Source: Merzomyia westermanni
Taxonomy: Eukaryota > Arthropoda > Insecta > Diptera > Tephritidae
Reading direction: 5' to 3'
DNA: 64,000 nt
Assembly: GCA_949987695.1 (NCBI GenBank)
Contig: OX465291.1
Location: 28,464,488 to 28,528,487 of the forward strand
This document shows positions 22,391 through 33,404 of the stretch, piece by piece. The position numbers were made by a program, and so were the translations under genes. The first letter of the stretch is position 1; every line of letters begins with the position of its first letter. The notes beneath the pieces are model-generated. The model worked only from the letters and a program-made list of their open reading frames with translations. It made no database searches and was not told the DNA's origin.

Positions 22391-23808
22391 CAAATAAGAA
22401 TAAGGCTCTCTTCGGCTATGCTGAAGATCTTATACCTTTCATGAGTATTTGAAAACTAGAATTGCTCTTAATTATTGGTTCGCAAAGTAGGTACGAAGTC
22501 TATAAATCTCCTGCTTATGTGAGTTTTGTTATAAAAATTTTAGTTTAGACCATGCCACAACTTTTTAAGAATGTCGCCTACCGTTTTTTTAATTATTTGA
22601 TATTTCTCACTCCCAACTGACTACGTGTTTATACAATTTTGTTTGAGGTCATTTTGTGTGATTTATAAAGGCATCCCCCATAAAGTTCTATGAACCTAGC
22701 TGTCTAAATTAAAATATTAGGCTAGTAAAATCCTTCATAGAAACAACCGGTTATATGGGAGACCTACGCTATATTGATCTGATTACGTATACGTTGCGAT
22801 TAATTCATAGAAGTACATCCGTTCTTGCTATTGAAAGTTCAGTAAGCTGGCTATGGTCACAGTTCCGCCTCGATCACACCCTAGAGAGTATCTGCATGTG
22901 ATATGCAACATGACTCCAATCTTCTTGATAGTATAAGCGATTGCTGTCCTATAGCGCCCCTTGAATCCTGTGAAATCTTAGTATTAATAGAAATGGCAAT
23001 ATTATATGCTTTACTGACAGCAAAGTAGACTATAATGACGCCCATATATGGGACTGAAATACAATAGCCCATGTCACATATCCAATCATTTTAGAGAGCC
23101 TCCCGGAACTCGAAGGCATTAAGCTAAAGGATACGCATATAGTGAAATAGGACCCCCATTATTATTATAATAAATTTGTTTCGCTAATTCACGAGCTGTG
23201 TAGGAAGACGGTGTATTAGAGCTAATTGAAGTCAGAAGGTATCCAACCTACCTAATCTCACAACATTGTATGCATCTTTTTGAAAAATTAACTAACCACC
23301 CTGCAAAAAATCGTGGGACTGATCTCTAAAGAGAGTGATCCTGTGAGTGATCAATACCTTTTGTCTACAAAGGGCTACAATTTATTTCAACTATTCCGTT
23401 AAAGCCATAGTTGAGACAAGTCGATTTAAATTTTTGTAGCCTGCTTTTAGGTATTGAAAGTGAATTTGTCCCACCGTACCCGCAGGGGAACAGAGAGAAT
23501 CTGTCCGACACTCCCCCTTTTGGCATAAAAAAGACCAATAAGTCTCTTCATAGGACATGCTCAAACAAACGGGATCACTTCGACCCATACAAAGAGATCA
23601 AAACTGGCAGTGGACGCATGCTCCTTTGCGACTCATCCCGGATTCAACCTAAATGAATCGCTGCTTCGGCAGGATAGTTAGAGTTTAAATAGACATACAT
23701 GCATACCTAAGTCGACTAAGCTCGTCGTCCTAATTTCGGTCCGATTACTAGTCCTTCCAAACATTTCACCAAAATAAGTATACCAATCCATGTTCGCGAA
23801 AGGTTTAA
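22391..23808 (+). repeat. Interspersed repeat family A, diverged and enlarged copy
   Basis: The start (AAGGCTCTCTTCGG, TTATACCTTTCATGAG) and the end (CTAAGTCGACTAAGCTCGTC, ATACCAATCCATGTTCG, GAAAGGTTTAA) match family A, but the copy is about 1.4 kb versus 0.65-0.77 kb elsewhere. The extra middle (about 22800-23650) resembles no other part of the window and may be an old insertion. Confidence 0.5.
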
Positions 23809-24652
23809 AAACATTCTACAAATTACAGTGGATACAGCTTTATTAAACTTTAGCTAACTGGCGAGCAGCCGTTCAACATGCCGCGCCTTTAAGAGCCAAC
23901 CAAAAGATTGGTCAACTGCGTCCAGTTTCGCTGTCGGGATACAATTTGCCCTCAATATACATTCATACAATTAATGCACACATACATATATACATACTTA
24001 AATACATAATCATGCGCTTACAACAGCAGGTGTCACGCTAAGCACTCATACGCCCCGGTGCACTTTTAAAATAACTGTAATTTAACCATTTAAATATGAC
24101 AAAGTATCAAGAGATTTTTTTTTATGGACCTATTTAATGATGTTCGTGTCCAAAGAAATATATTATAAAGTCAAATAAATAAAAGCTTTTGAAAACTGAC
24201 ATAACAGAAAATTTAATTATTATTATTGCATGGAGTATTTATTGTTTTGGCGTAACGAAAACTACCTAAGAATTTCTCGATTTTTTGCGGCTGAATTACA
24301 TTTTTTTTTTTATTACTAATCATTATATGCTTCGGGTAATTGTGTTTTTGTTGCTTAGGCTGCATTTTTTCTTAACCAAAAACATAAAATTGGGAAACTT
24401 TGTTGATAACTTTTTTGTTTTTCTATGTTAAAATATATAGTAGAATATGGATAAATATTCATTAATTTTATGGGTTAAATATTTTTTTTTTCTTTGTTTG
24501 TTGCTAATAGTACTTTGTTCAGATAATTCTTTTGCTAAAACTCGAAGTGGTTTAATGTGTCACAAGGGGACTTGCGAAACCTAAACAACATCTTGAAGAG
24601 TTACCCAAAGAAGCTTAAAAAAATATATTCATTCACCACTAACACTTTAACC
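23809..24652. other. AT-rich non-coding DNA
   Basis: No gene or repeat edge is seen. T homopolymers occur at 24113-24123 and 24301-24312. Confidence 0.4.
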
Positions 24653-25076
24653 CACGGCTAAAAATTTGAGTTTAAATTTTAAACCATTCTTCCGTTTAAG
24701 CAATTTTTTAAGCATGCTTGTAATAAATTGCAAATCTTTCAGTTACCTACATCAATTTTAAATTTATTGCGGTTTAGATTTAAAACTGAACTGAAAAAAA
24801 CGTTTAAAATTTTGTAAATTTTTTTCATTTGTTTCTGAAAGCTTTTTCAAGTCATTGAATTTTTCTCTAAACAGTTTTGTGTGCGCCGTAGCTCAGGGGG
24901 TAGAACAGACGATCCTGATGCGGGGACAGTCGGTTCGAAATTGCCAAATGATACCAATGTTTTTTATGCTTTTTTTAATTATTATACATTTCTGGTTTAA
25001 AATTCAAACTCTTTTCTTTATGCTTATTTTCTCGAAAATTGGCAGAATTTAAATTCTTAACCAAATTTTAACCGTG
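24653..25076 (+). mobile_element. CACGG-ended TIR element, copy E1 (empty of Helitron)
   Basis: The left end CACGGCTAAAAATTTGAG faces the right end, inverted, CACGGTTAAAATTTGG. The 424-bp copy matches E2 (25273-26284) in the opposite orientation along most of its length, including TTTAAAACTGAACTGAAAA, TTCTGAAAG..TTTTTCAAGTCATT, a tRNA-like module, CTCGAAAATTGGC and AATTTAAATTCTTA. It is non-coding, so it would need a transposase in trans. I do not recognise the superfamily and could not match a target duplication. Confidence 0.6.
24882..24943 (+). repeat. tRNA-like module inside E1
   Basis: TGCGCCGTAGCTCAGGGGGT contains a canonical A-box (TAGCTCAGGGG), followed about 35 bases later by CGGTTCGAAA, a B-box. 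The 3' acceptor strand does not pair with the 5' one, so it is not a working tRNA; internal pol III promoter activity is possible. Confidence 0.6.
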
Positions 25077-25428
25077 TACTCATTGACAACATATTATATA
25101 AGCTAACTGAAAATTTAAGATGCCTTCGTGCAAGATGAAGAGAAAGATGTAGGAAGAATAAATGTTGTCATATCAAAATAATATCCTGGCTCGGAAAGCA
25201 TTTTCAAAATGAGTATCCTGGCTATGTAAACATTTTGTAGAACCCCTTACTTGCTTTTGAAATAGTACTCCACACGGGTGAAAATTTTAGCCCACATTTT
25301 AAAATTTTTAGGGCTACATATATGTCCAAACCAAATTTGGATAAGAATTTAAATTACGCCAGTTTTCGAGAAAACGATCGTGAAAAGAAAAGAGTTTCAA
25401 TTTTAAACAAGAACATTTGTATTAATTG

Positions 25429-25494
25429 ACAGGATTCTAACCCACGCACTCCGCATCACAGTCGTCGACTCTAACCACTGAGCTAAGGCGCACA
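25429..25494 (-). repeat. tRNA-like module inside E2
   Basis: On the minus strand: GCGCCTTAGCTCAGTGGTTA (perfect A-box region), then GACGACTGTGATGCGG and GTGGGTTAGAATCCTGTC (B-box-like, GGTTAGAATCC). It is better preserved in the D-arm than the E1 copy. The acceptor strands again do not pair. Confidence 0.6.
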
Positions 25495-25595
25495 CGAAAC
25501 TGTTTTGAGAATGACTTGAAAAATCTTTCAGAAATAAACGAAAATAAATAAAAAAAAATTTAAACGTTTTATTTTCAGTTCAGTTTTAAATATAA

Positions 25596-26163
25596 TCACT
25601 ACATATTATAAAACAAAGTCATAGGGCTGTCCCCTTAAATGCTTAAATCTTGAAAACTAAGCAACGGATTTTGATGCGGTTTTTTTTAATAGATTGGTTG
25701 AAGAGGAAGGTTTATGTCATTATAATGTGAAGAAATATATAAAGGGGGCGTGGCAATCGGACAAAATGTGGTAAAAAACTATAAATTTTTTGTTTACACA
25801 GCCATAAATCATAAAAGAATCCACCGATTAAAATGAAACTTACTTGAAGTTAAACTTGGAAATATTTACTTTCGTTCTGCATTAAAAAAAATAGTTGATT
25901 CATATCTTGTTTAACCAAAATTGTTTAAACAAAAGCAGCACTTTTTCCAAAAAAAGCTTTTTGTGTGTTTGTTCGCTGTCAACCGAATGAAACATTAGAA
26001 GTTATGCGGGAAGCTCACCCCACCTCATTCATGTTGAATTATATCGTATGGTGAAAGTATATATGTACGAATCTCTCGCATAATTAAATTTCAGACGTAT
26101 GTATGTATGTATGTATTTTCTATTCATGTCTTTAGGCAGGGCAAAGTCTGACGGGTCCTCTAG
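25596..26163 (+). mobile_element. Non-autonomous Helitron, copy H1, nested in E2
   Basis: It begins TCACTACATATTATAAAAC after an A and ends GACGGGTCCTCTAG before a T. An internal AACTAAGCAACGGATTTTGA block resembles the conserved subterminal block of many insect Helitrons. A GTATGTATGTATGTATGTAT microsatellite lies near 26097. It has no coding capacity. Removing it rejoins E2 sequence that is contiguous in E1, which confirms both edges. Confidence 0.8.
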
Positions 26164-26384
26164 TCTCCAATAAATTGAAAATTGCTAAAGGTAATTAAAA
26201 GGTTTGGAATTTGTTACAAAAACGTTTAGATAATTGTTTAAACCGACGAATGGTTGAAAATTTAGGCTAAAATTGTTAGCCGTGCAGTATGATCCTCTGA
26301 AGTTCTTTGGTAGTTCTTACTTTCATTTCCTGCCTTAGCTGCTGGTGCATCTTCTATTTTCACTGGCTTAAAAAAGCGCCAGTT

Positions 26385-26620
26385 GTTTAGAATAAAATAT
26401 GAAACCTATTTTGGTTGTTGCTTGGCCCCTATTGGGGTTACCAAAGGAGGATAAGATCAGCCTCCGCTCATTTGTTTTTCAACTGAAGGGATGGTAATCC
26501 TATACCTGTGCTGACGAATTGCTTTGTTGATGGGAAAACCTCAAGTCCGGGCTTAATTGTTCATTCACACAACATAACCGAACCATAGAAGGCTTTGATT
26601 TTAACACGCTGAACTATGTC
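26385..26620 (-). pseudogene. LINE 3'-end remnant
   Basis: On the minus strand the stretch TTCAGCGTGTTAAAATCAAA, GGTTATGTTGTGTGAATGAA and the following bases align with the LINE fragment at 58720-58805, where they encode the conserved GHV.RMNE region after the reverse transcriptase domain. Further 3' comes GGTAACCCCAATAGGGGCC, typical of the end of such elements. Frames are broken. Confidence 0.5.
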
Positions 26621-26982
26621 CCGTAGCGTGGTGGTAGTGTTGCGGCCTAAGGAGTCCTGTGACGGGTAACATCTAAAGTGGTTTCAAAATTTTTTTTAAA
26701 TGCCCCCGCGCCAGTGGTTTGCCAAACCCTCCGAGTGTACTTCTGCAATGGAGGGCATCCTAGAAAAAATTCACCTGCTTTGCATATTCAGTTCTGAGTC
26801 GGAAAAAAACTGTAGGTCCCGCGAGTTTGTAAAAACGTACAAATCAGCGCTGTATATTGGAACGATTTTCGGTCATCCCTTGTCAAATTTGGTTTTTTAA
26901 CAAACCCGCATTACAAATTGGTAGGGAAGCTCGGCCTTAATCTCCTCGGAGGCATATCGCTCCAAATATTTATTTTATTACT
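26621..26982 (+). mobile_element. SINE copy S4
   Basis: Head GTAGCGTGGTGGTAGTGTTG, body CAGTGGTTTGCCAAACCCTC, CTGAGTCGG and GTAGGTCCCGCGAGTTTG, and 3' part CCTCGGAGGCATATCGCTCC then AAATATTTA. About 80 extra bases (26835-26910) separate two parts that are adjacent in S2. It abuts the LINE remnant. Confidence 0.65.
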
Positions 26983-29087
26983 ATGCTCATATCTACATGA
27001 AGCTCTCACATCTTAAAGATAAATTGCATTCGATAAAAACCATTGACATAACTGAAAGGGCCATAAACCTTCCGGAGCACTTCGAATAGCACATTATGAC
27101 AAGAGTGATTCTTAGTTGAATTTTTTGGCAGCCCAAACTGATTTCCAACTAGGAAGAATCTTTCACAGTTTCAAATGTGGAACCTGTCAGCAGTGACGTT
27201 TCTTGCAGAAGCCAGAGCTTATCACGAGTTTGCTAAAACCAATGATCTCAACAACACCAAAGAGTCGCTTTGTTACACCCTCGTCTGTGTGTTTTTTTTT
27301 TTTCACTACAGAAATCTTTGAAGTTGAGTCGAAGTCAGAGGTAGTCAGAGAGAGGCAGCCCCTTTTTGCGATGTTAAAATCCGTTTTGGACGCGCCACGA
27401 AGATAGTGTGTTCGGTTCATCTTTCATGGGAAATAAAGATTTCATAATCTTGTGTGAAATTGTTCTTTCTCAAATTACGATACACTCGAGTAATATTCAG
27501 TGTAGTGGCCAGAGCGTTCGCATTTCCTTTGAACTAAGCAGATCGAAGCCACTTTCAGAATAAAGTGATGAGTTCGTGAGACACTATTTTTTATAGGAGT
27601 TTATGAATGTCAACTCTTCACTTCCGTGTTTAGCCAGTCACTCGTTAGTTCGTCCAGTTGTAAAATGTGTTATCAATCGCCATGGATTGGAGTATGGGTT
27701 TCATCACCTCCCTCGTTACTTAGAAATGCCGAGAAATGTACCCTCCATAACTTAAGTACGGGTTTTGCCGGGTCAAGAAAACGTGCGCCATAATCCGAAA
27801 TTTTTGTACCACGACAAGCGAAACTCCCAGTTTTAATCATATAGGTACCTTGATACGTTGCATTGAACCAATATTTACAAAATTTGTCTCAAAAGTAAAC
27901 AAATTGACACATCGAAGCAAGTTAGACTAACGTGCAAATACTTATCAATGTTGACATAAATCATATTAGACTACTGGAACTACTACACATGCTACATAAA
28001 CATATTGACTTATGTATGTATGGATAAATAGACGTTGGTATTTTAAGTGAAAATATCGATCTTGAAGTACTTGAAATATGTGCGCGCTCGCGTTTCACTC
28101 TAAACCGCAGCATGACATCATTTTGCGGTTTTCTAAATCGCCTAACATCCAACAACGGTGAATATAATTAAATCAGTCAGTGAGTATGCGTTGTGGTGTA
28201 AACATTCATTTAAGTCATAATAATTGCGTTCAACTATTAACTAAATATTTTCATGAGTTGAACTTTAATAGGCTCTTATGTATGTGTACGTATGTTATTT
28301 GTGAACAAACCAAAAAAAAAAATACCCACTCTTCATAAAAAAAAACACATAACGATAGGCAAACATGTTCGTCCCCGTTGTGATTTAGTTGTCATTTAAT
28401 ATTTTACGAAAGCCCACTTTTCGAACATTGCAGTCAATCAAATTAAGCACAAGTCAACTTTGTTTGCACTTAAAATGCTATACAAGTAGCACTTAAGTGA
28501 TTATTAATGCGATACTTACAAGCATTTGTCATAAACGTAAACCTACTTAGTGCCAAAAATGGCGGCGACTAAGGAAATAAAATGTAAATAAAAGTTTAAT
28601 GCAAATGCAAATACAACTAACAAATGGAAGCTTAGGTTGCCATAAAACATTTGATGCTCAAACAAGTTGAGTTAGCATGCGCTATTTAGATACACTGAGC
28701 GAAAAAGATATGTGAGAAATGAGATCAGAAATTAAAGTTTGACTAAATATGTTTACTTCCCTCTACACAGACAGTCAACAAACACAAGAGTGTAAAAGGA
28801 TTTACATCTATTTTTTATTTTTTAAATTTAGTACAATATGGAACAATGAGATATGACCATGCAGGACTTTAATTAACTAAAGGAACAACAAGGAGATCGG
28901 CGACATTGAGAGAGTGTCACTAGAAGTGAAAACTTTGGCAACTACTTCTGTATTTACTGAATCGTTGAGAAGTATGTTTTGAAACGCCAAGAACAATTGT
29001 TTATTTATTATTATAAACTATATAATATATACACTGAAAATATATTTTTCAAGAAATGCCAACTCTTTTCGGAAAAATTATATGATA
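26983..29087. other. Intron DNA, mostly unique
   Basis: No exon is supported. Opposed frames at 27187-27420 come from one T-rich stretch and are not called. The part 28380-28780 is well balanced in composition and may hold regulatory DNA. Confidence 0.35.
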
Positions 29088-29482
29088 CTAGATTATACCC
29101 TCGGCTCCGCCCGCACGAAGAAATTGAGAAAAATAACGAAAGTTCTTCTGAAGATATTTTTATTTATGAACCAATCGCGTCATAAAACAGATTTTTTTGA
29201 ATAGGTCGGTCTCTGGTCCACATCCCGTAAAAAAAGGTATTCTGAATTTTAACAAAGGCAGATGTCTACCAAGGTAACGAATTTCAAGCAAATCGCATCA
29301 TAAATAAGATTTTCTTGAATATGTCGGTCCCTGGTTCACTTTTCCGGGATCACATGAATCTGTTACTTATTCTATGCTCCTGAGAATAAGTGTACAAATT
29401 TCGTAGAGATCGGTTAAGTAGTTAAGACGTTAAAGACAGACAAACAAACTCACGAACTTTAGCATTTATAATATAAGTAAGA
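29088..29482 (-). mobile_element. Non-autonomous Helitron, copy H3
   Basis: On the minus strand it begins TCTTACTTATATTATAAATG after an A and ends GCCGAGGGTATAATCTAG before a T. The internal ACTACTTAACCGATCTCTAC is a frequent subterminal block of insect Helitrons, and the 3' end carries a GC-rich GTGCGGGCGGAGCC stretch. It is 395 bp and non-coding. Confidence 0.75.
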
Positions 29483-29559
29483 TGTCTTATCTACATTCTA
29501 AGACCTTATATATGACACATACAATTTAGAAATCAGTAATGTATACATCAAAAAGGCAT

Positions 29560-30260
29560 TCTTAAACAGTTGGCGACCCTTTTCATGAATATTATATCTA
29601 TATGGATATGCTTAATCTGATTTCAATACCTTTTAATATAATCCGAATGCAAAAAAATCCAGGAATATCTAAATTGTTTAACCAGTTCTTGAGTCACTCA
29701 TAGTATAACTAATATATTGAAAGGAATTTTTGAACAGTTGGCAACACTTTGTATAAAAACTGTATGTTATATTCGATCCATGTAGGTTCAAAAACAGAAA
29801 AACCATAAAAATTTTAAGTCGCAACTCTTTATATAAAAGTGATACACAGTATTAGGCATCAACGAGCAAAGTTTATTCGTATGACTACTAAAGTTTGAGA
29901 CTCAAAACGACTATATAGAAAAATTAATTGAGCAGGTGGCAAATCTTGTCTATAAAAACTATTTATATGTTTTTATTCATCTACAGGCCAATCCCTTTCA
30001 CATCGCAAACTAGACATACAAATTAAAAAAACCACACACTAAAAGTGAACTTTTGAACATATGTCAACCTTTTTTACGGATACTATATATCGTATGTATA
30101 TGCTAGTTGTTACATTCCCGTTAAAGCCAAATGCAAAATCTAACAAATCATTAGAAAGGCTCCCGACGCTCTCGCGTTACAAATATTATAAATAATTTAT
30201 TTAAAATTAGTTCTGGCACAGATGGTAACTCTTTTTCTGGATGTGTTGTCTTTTTACCCA
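29560..30260 (-). repeat. Degenerate repeat array 1 (GTTGCCAACTGTTC-type units)
   Basis: Five spaced units share AACAGTTGGCAACCCTTTT-like words followed by a TATAAAAACT-like word: 29565, 29733, 29930, 30054 and 30212. Spacing varies from about 125 to 195 bases. The same word in the other orientation forms the array at 31925-32345. Confidence 0.5.
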
Positions 30261-31129
30261 TACAAGTAACCAGCGCTTTCATACGACGTCACAAATTGTA
30301 GAATAAAATATGATATATACAGCGGTGTCGGCAACGGTAAAAGTGTCACGAGTTTAATAGTTTTTCCTATTTCGAAAAACTTTCGACAGGTCTAAAGAAG
30401 TGTTCACTTCAAAAAGTGAGAACCACACTATCCTCAGCTATGTCGGAATACTTCACGATTATGACCCAACTATCATCGTACTGTATTTCTGAGAGAAAAA
30501 TGTAGCTCGTAACACTAAAATCTTCAAATCGGATAGAACTTATTAACACAAAATTTCAGAAATTTCGTATTTCTTGAATCAAATTTTTACATGCACTTTG
30601 CTAGATATCTAACTTGAAGTTAACGATTAAGTTAACGACATTACCAAAATATATAAGAGAAGGTATGCAAATAATGACACTTTTAAGAAACGTAGTTTTA
30701 AGTGGAAATAATAGCATGTTCTACCAATCGCAATGGCCACAACAGCCTCCAGCCACCATAAGCATTAATGTATGTATATATGAAGGTAAGTTGCCAACAA
30801 CAGCTAAGTCACTTTAAATGCTCGTCGGCACTTGACAGGCACTTTTAGTTTAGTTTGCTACTGGCGTTTCCCAGTAGCTTATGCGCTACCTTTGTATCAC
30901 TTTCAATTGCCACCAGGGCGCTATAGTTGCAACAACAAAAGTAGCAACAACAAAACTATTTTGTGCAACAAAAACTATGCTATTAAAATGTATCAACATT
31001 TTGTGGCACAACTTAAGAGCCTCATGAAGCTTGTAATCGGCGCAAAGTCAAATTGCTGTCAAACATTTGAAAGCACAGCAGCATTTGCCAATGTGTAAAT
31101 GTGTTTGTGTGTATGTAAGTTCGTATGTA
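30261..31129. other. Unique intron DNA
   Basis: No gene is confirmed. A frame at 30614-30817 is followed internally by GAAG/GTAAGT (30782-30790), a perfect donor, so a small exon ending at 30785 is conceivable, but there is no recognised protein. Confidence 0.3.
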
Positions 31130-31499
31130 CAAGGTGGCGCAAAAGTAATCCTCCTATCAGAAAATGATATAAATTTTGCGATTGGCCCCTAAAGTCAGTT
31201 CTGTTTTGACATTTGTGTAGTAAACACATGCGAAATACACGTTAATAAACAATGTTACGCTACACTGCTCCAGAACGCGGAATATTGCTGACTATTTATT
31301 TGACCAATAATCGGTCGGGTCCAAACGGTTACTGTGAATGGTGAGCTCTACAGAGCAATGATCAACGAGTTCTTTTTGCCGCAACTTGATGAATTGGGAT
31401 TGGAAAACATGTGGTTCCAACAAGACGGTGCAACAGCACACACTGCACGTGCCACAACCGATATGCTGAACATCGGAAGCTTACTTTTGCGCCACCTTG
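31130..31499 (+). mobile_element. Internally deleted mariner derivative, copy 1
   Basis: The ends CAAGGTGGCGCAAAAGTAA and, inverted, CAAGGTGGCGCAAAAGTAAG flank 370 bp, with TA on both sides (31128-31129, 31500-31501). Inside, a transposase fragment reads on the + strand through WFQQDGATAHTA, the region of the second catalytic Asp of the mariner DDE domain; the N-terminal part, the first Asp and the third Asp are missing. It is non-autonomous. Confidence 0.85.
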
Positions 31500-31924
31500 T
31501 ATGATGTGACCAAGCGGCCATTAGTGGTTGATGCAGCTGCCCCCGCCACCAACACTGCTACTCGGCTGTTAGTACAATCATTATTTCCACAAATGCGTAC
31601 ACTTTGAAAAATACACACATATACGTAGACATAAGACTGGTTAAAAGAAAAATCTTTGTGCTTCAAAAAAAGCTCAAAATTATCGCTTGGGAACGAGAAC
31701 TCATTAGCATTATATTTCCCTTTTCGCCTTTCTATCGAAAGACTTGGGAAAGAAACAAGAACTAATTTTAAAGTGAACACTTTTTATCAGCGTTTGTTAA
31801 TTTTTGAGATAGCGAAACCGTATTTAATTAGCGACACTGCTGCCGTAACCGACATCTCGGTATATATGTAATTTATTAAATTTTAGGTGTCCCATTGAAG
31901 GTCTTGGCCAGTAGAAGGTTATTA
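31500..31924. other. Unique non-coding DNA
   Basis: Opposed 71- and 99-codon frames are unrecognised and partly run into the mariner derivative; they are not called. Confidence 0.4.
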
Positions 31925-32345
31925 GATGTAGCTTACATAAAAAGGGTTGCCACTTTCTATAAAATCCTTCAATAATCTTTCAAATTAAACACTTATAGCT
32001 CATAAAAGGAATAAACCATTTTTAATTAGTTTTATTGTTTATGGGTTTGCCTTTATGTGAGATCATATACGAATACTATATGATATTTATAACAAAGGTT
32101 ACTTCCTGTTTGTTGTGTTTGATTTTCAAATTTGAGGTATACGAGACAGCTTGGTCCGCAGATCAGTAACAAAATAAAAATTTTATGAAAAGGGTTGCCA
32201 CCTGTTCAAACGCAATTTTTTACTGTATAGTTTCCTTGATTCTTATAATCCAGGTGACATCTCTGTGACAAGTTTTGGCGCGAAAATGAATAAAAGCAAT
32301 GCACCTTGAAAAAAGTGTTGCCACCTGTTTCAAAATTGATTTCAA
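31925..32345 (+). repeat. Degenerate repeat array 2 (inverse of array 1)
   Basis: AAAAAGGGTTGCCACTTTCT (31938), AAAAGGGTTGCCACCTGTTC (32188) and AAAAGTGTTGCCACCTGTTT (32309) are the same word as array 1 on the opposite strand. The last two are about 120 bases apart. The pair of arrays flanks about 1.6 kb that includes the mariner derivative. Confidence 0.5.
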
Positions 32346-33404
32346 ATTATTTCCTGCCCAAAAAAATATGCCTAGATGATTAAAAGATACTTTATGACAA
32401 TAAAAAAATACTTATAACAATTGCTCAGGCTTTCACTTCTATCGTAACTTCCGCAGTGTCATTTTTCTTTATTTTTTGAACCAGTCTAATGCATACATCT
32501 ACGTAGTTCGTGCAATTGGCATGCATTAGTGATTCAATTAGTTTAACGTGTCTCAAAAATTTATGTCAAATGTATCTTTTTTCTAGCCAAAAATGCAACC
32601 AAAATTCAAATTCAAGCACAAAATCGCTTTAAGCATTAACAACAACAACTGCAACATGTTTTAAAAGTGTTGAACAAATGTAGCAAACTTAAAAATTTTA
32701 TAAAATTGGTTTGATTTTTTTCTTTTCTCCTGTAGCTATTGATTCGTCGACAATTTGCCATTTACTGTTTCTTTTTTTTCCCCCAAAAATGTATGTATAA
32801 ATGATAAGTCTGATTGTTGCACTTATTGATGTTGCTGCTGTCGTCGCAGGCTGCACTGGTGGCAATCGTCGTTTAGTTGGCAATTTGGCATTTGTTGAGC
32901 TGCGGCAGTTGCTGTCCATTTTGTATATCAACACAATTAAGCACTTTTCGTTAATTTTGGTTTTTAGTTTAATTTTACAATGCAAATACGTGTGTATGTG
33001 TATGTATGTGGATGCACTTTTTGTATGCTGTAGAGCAAATATTTATAAAATACCAATCTATTGAATTTCCTGTATAGGCAAATGCTGTTGGTTCATGTAT
33101 CACTTGCATCCAACAATGCGACTTTAACGCTATTTACAAACACATATTTGTTGTTCCATGTTGTTATTTATTGCACTCTTTCACTGCTGTCGCACAAAAC
33201 CACCAAAGGCGCACACTTTTGTTCGCAATAATTGACACGTGCTCATTTGCCTTTTGGCGCTCCAGTTGTACGACATGCCGAAAAACAAATAATTTGTCTT
33301 GTTCAAATTGTCCAACTTTTGGCCACATATGGACGATTGGACGCATAGTTGTGTGTATGCAATCAGTTGAAATAACTCCAAAAATGCAAGCAAGTTCATA
33401 TATA
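32346..33404. other. Unique intron DNA
   Basis: No exon is supported. Opposed frames of 85-98 codons at 32698-33064 and 33164-33477 overlap on both strands; the latter partly cross the mariner edge. Composition is balanced, so this may hold regulatory DNA. Confidence 0.4.

Larger units (their letters stand above)
25273..26284 (-). mobile_element. CACGG-ended TIR element, copy E2 (split by a Helitron)
   Basis: The left end CACGGGTGAAAATTTTAGCC and the right end, inverted, CACGGCTAACAATTTTAGCC form the terminal repeats. Without the 568-bp Helitron at 25596-26163 the copy would be 444 bp, close to E1. E1 and E2 are inverted relative to each other and separated by 196 bp, so the locus can fold into a long hairpin. 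Confidence 0.6.

Noticed and set aside
24882..24943. Possible functional tRNA gene
   Set aside because: A-box and B-box are present, but the acceptor strands do not pair and the anticodon arm is not convincing; the same module recurs in E2, so it belongs to the repeat.
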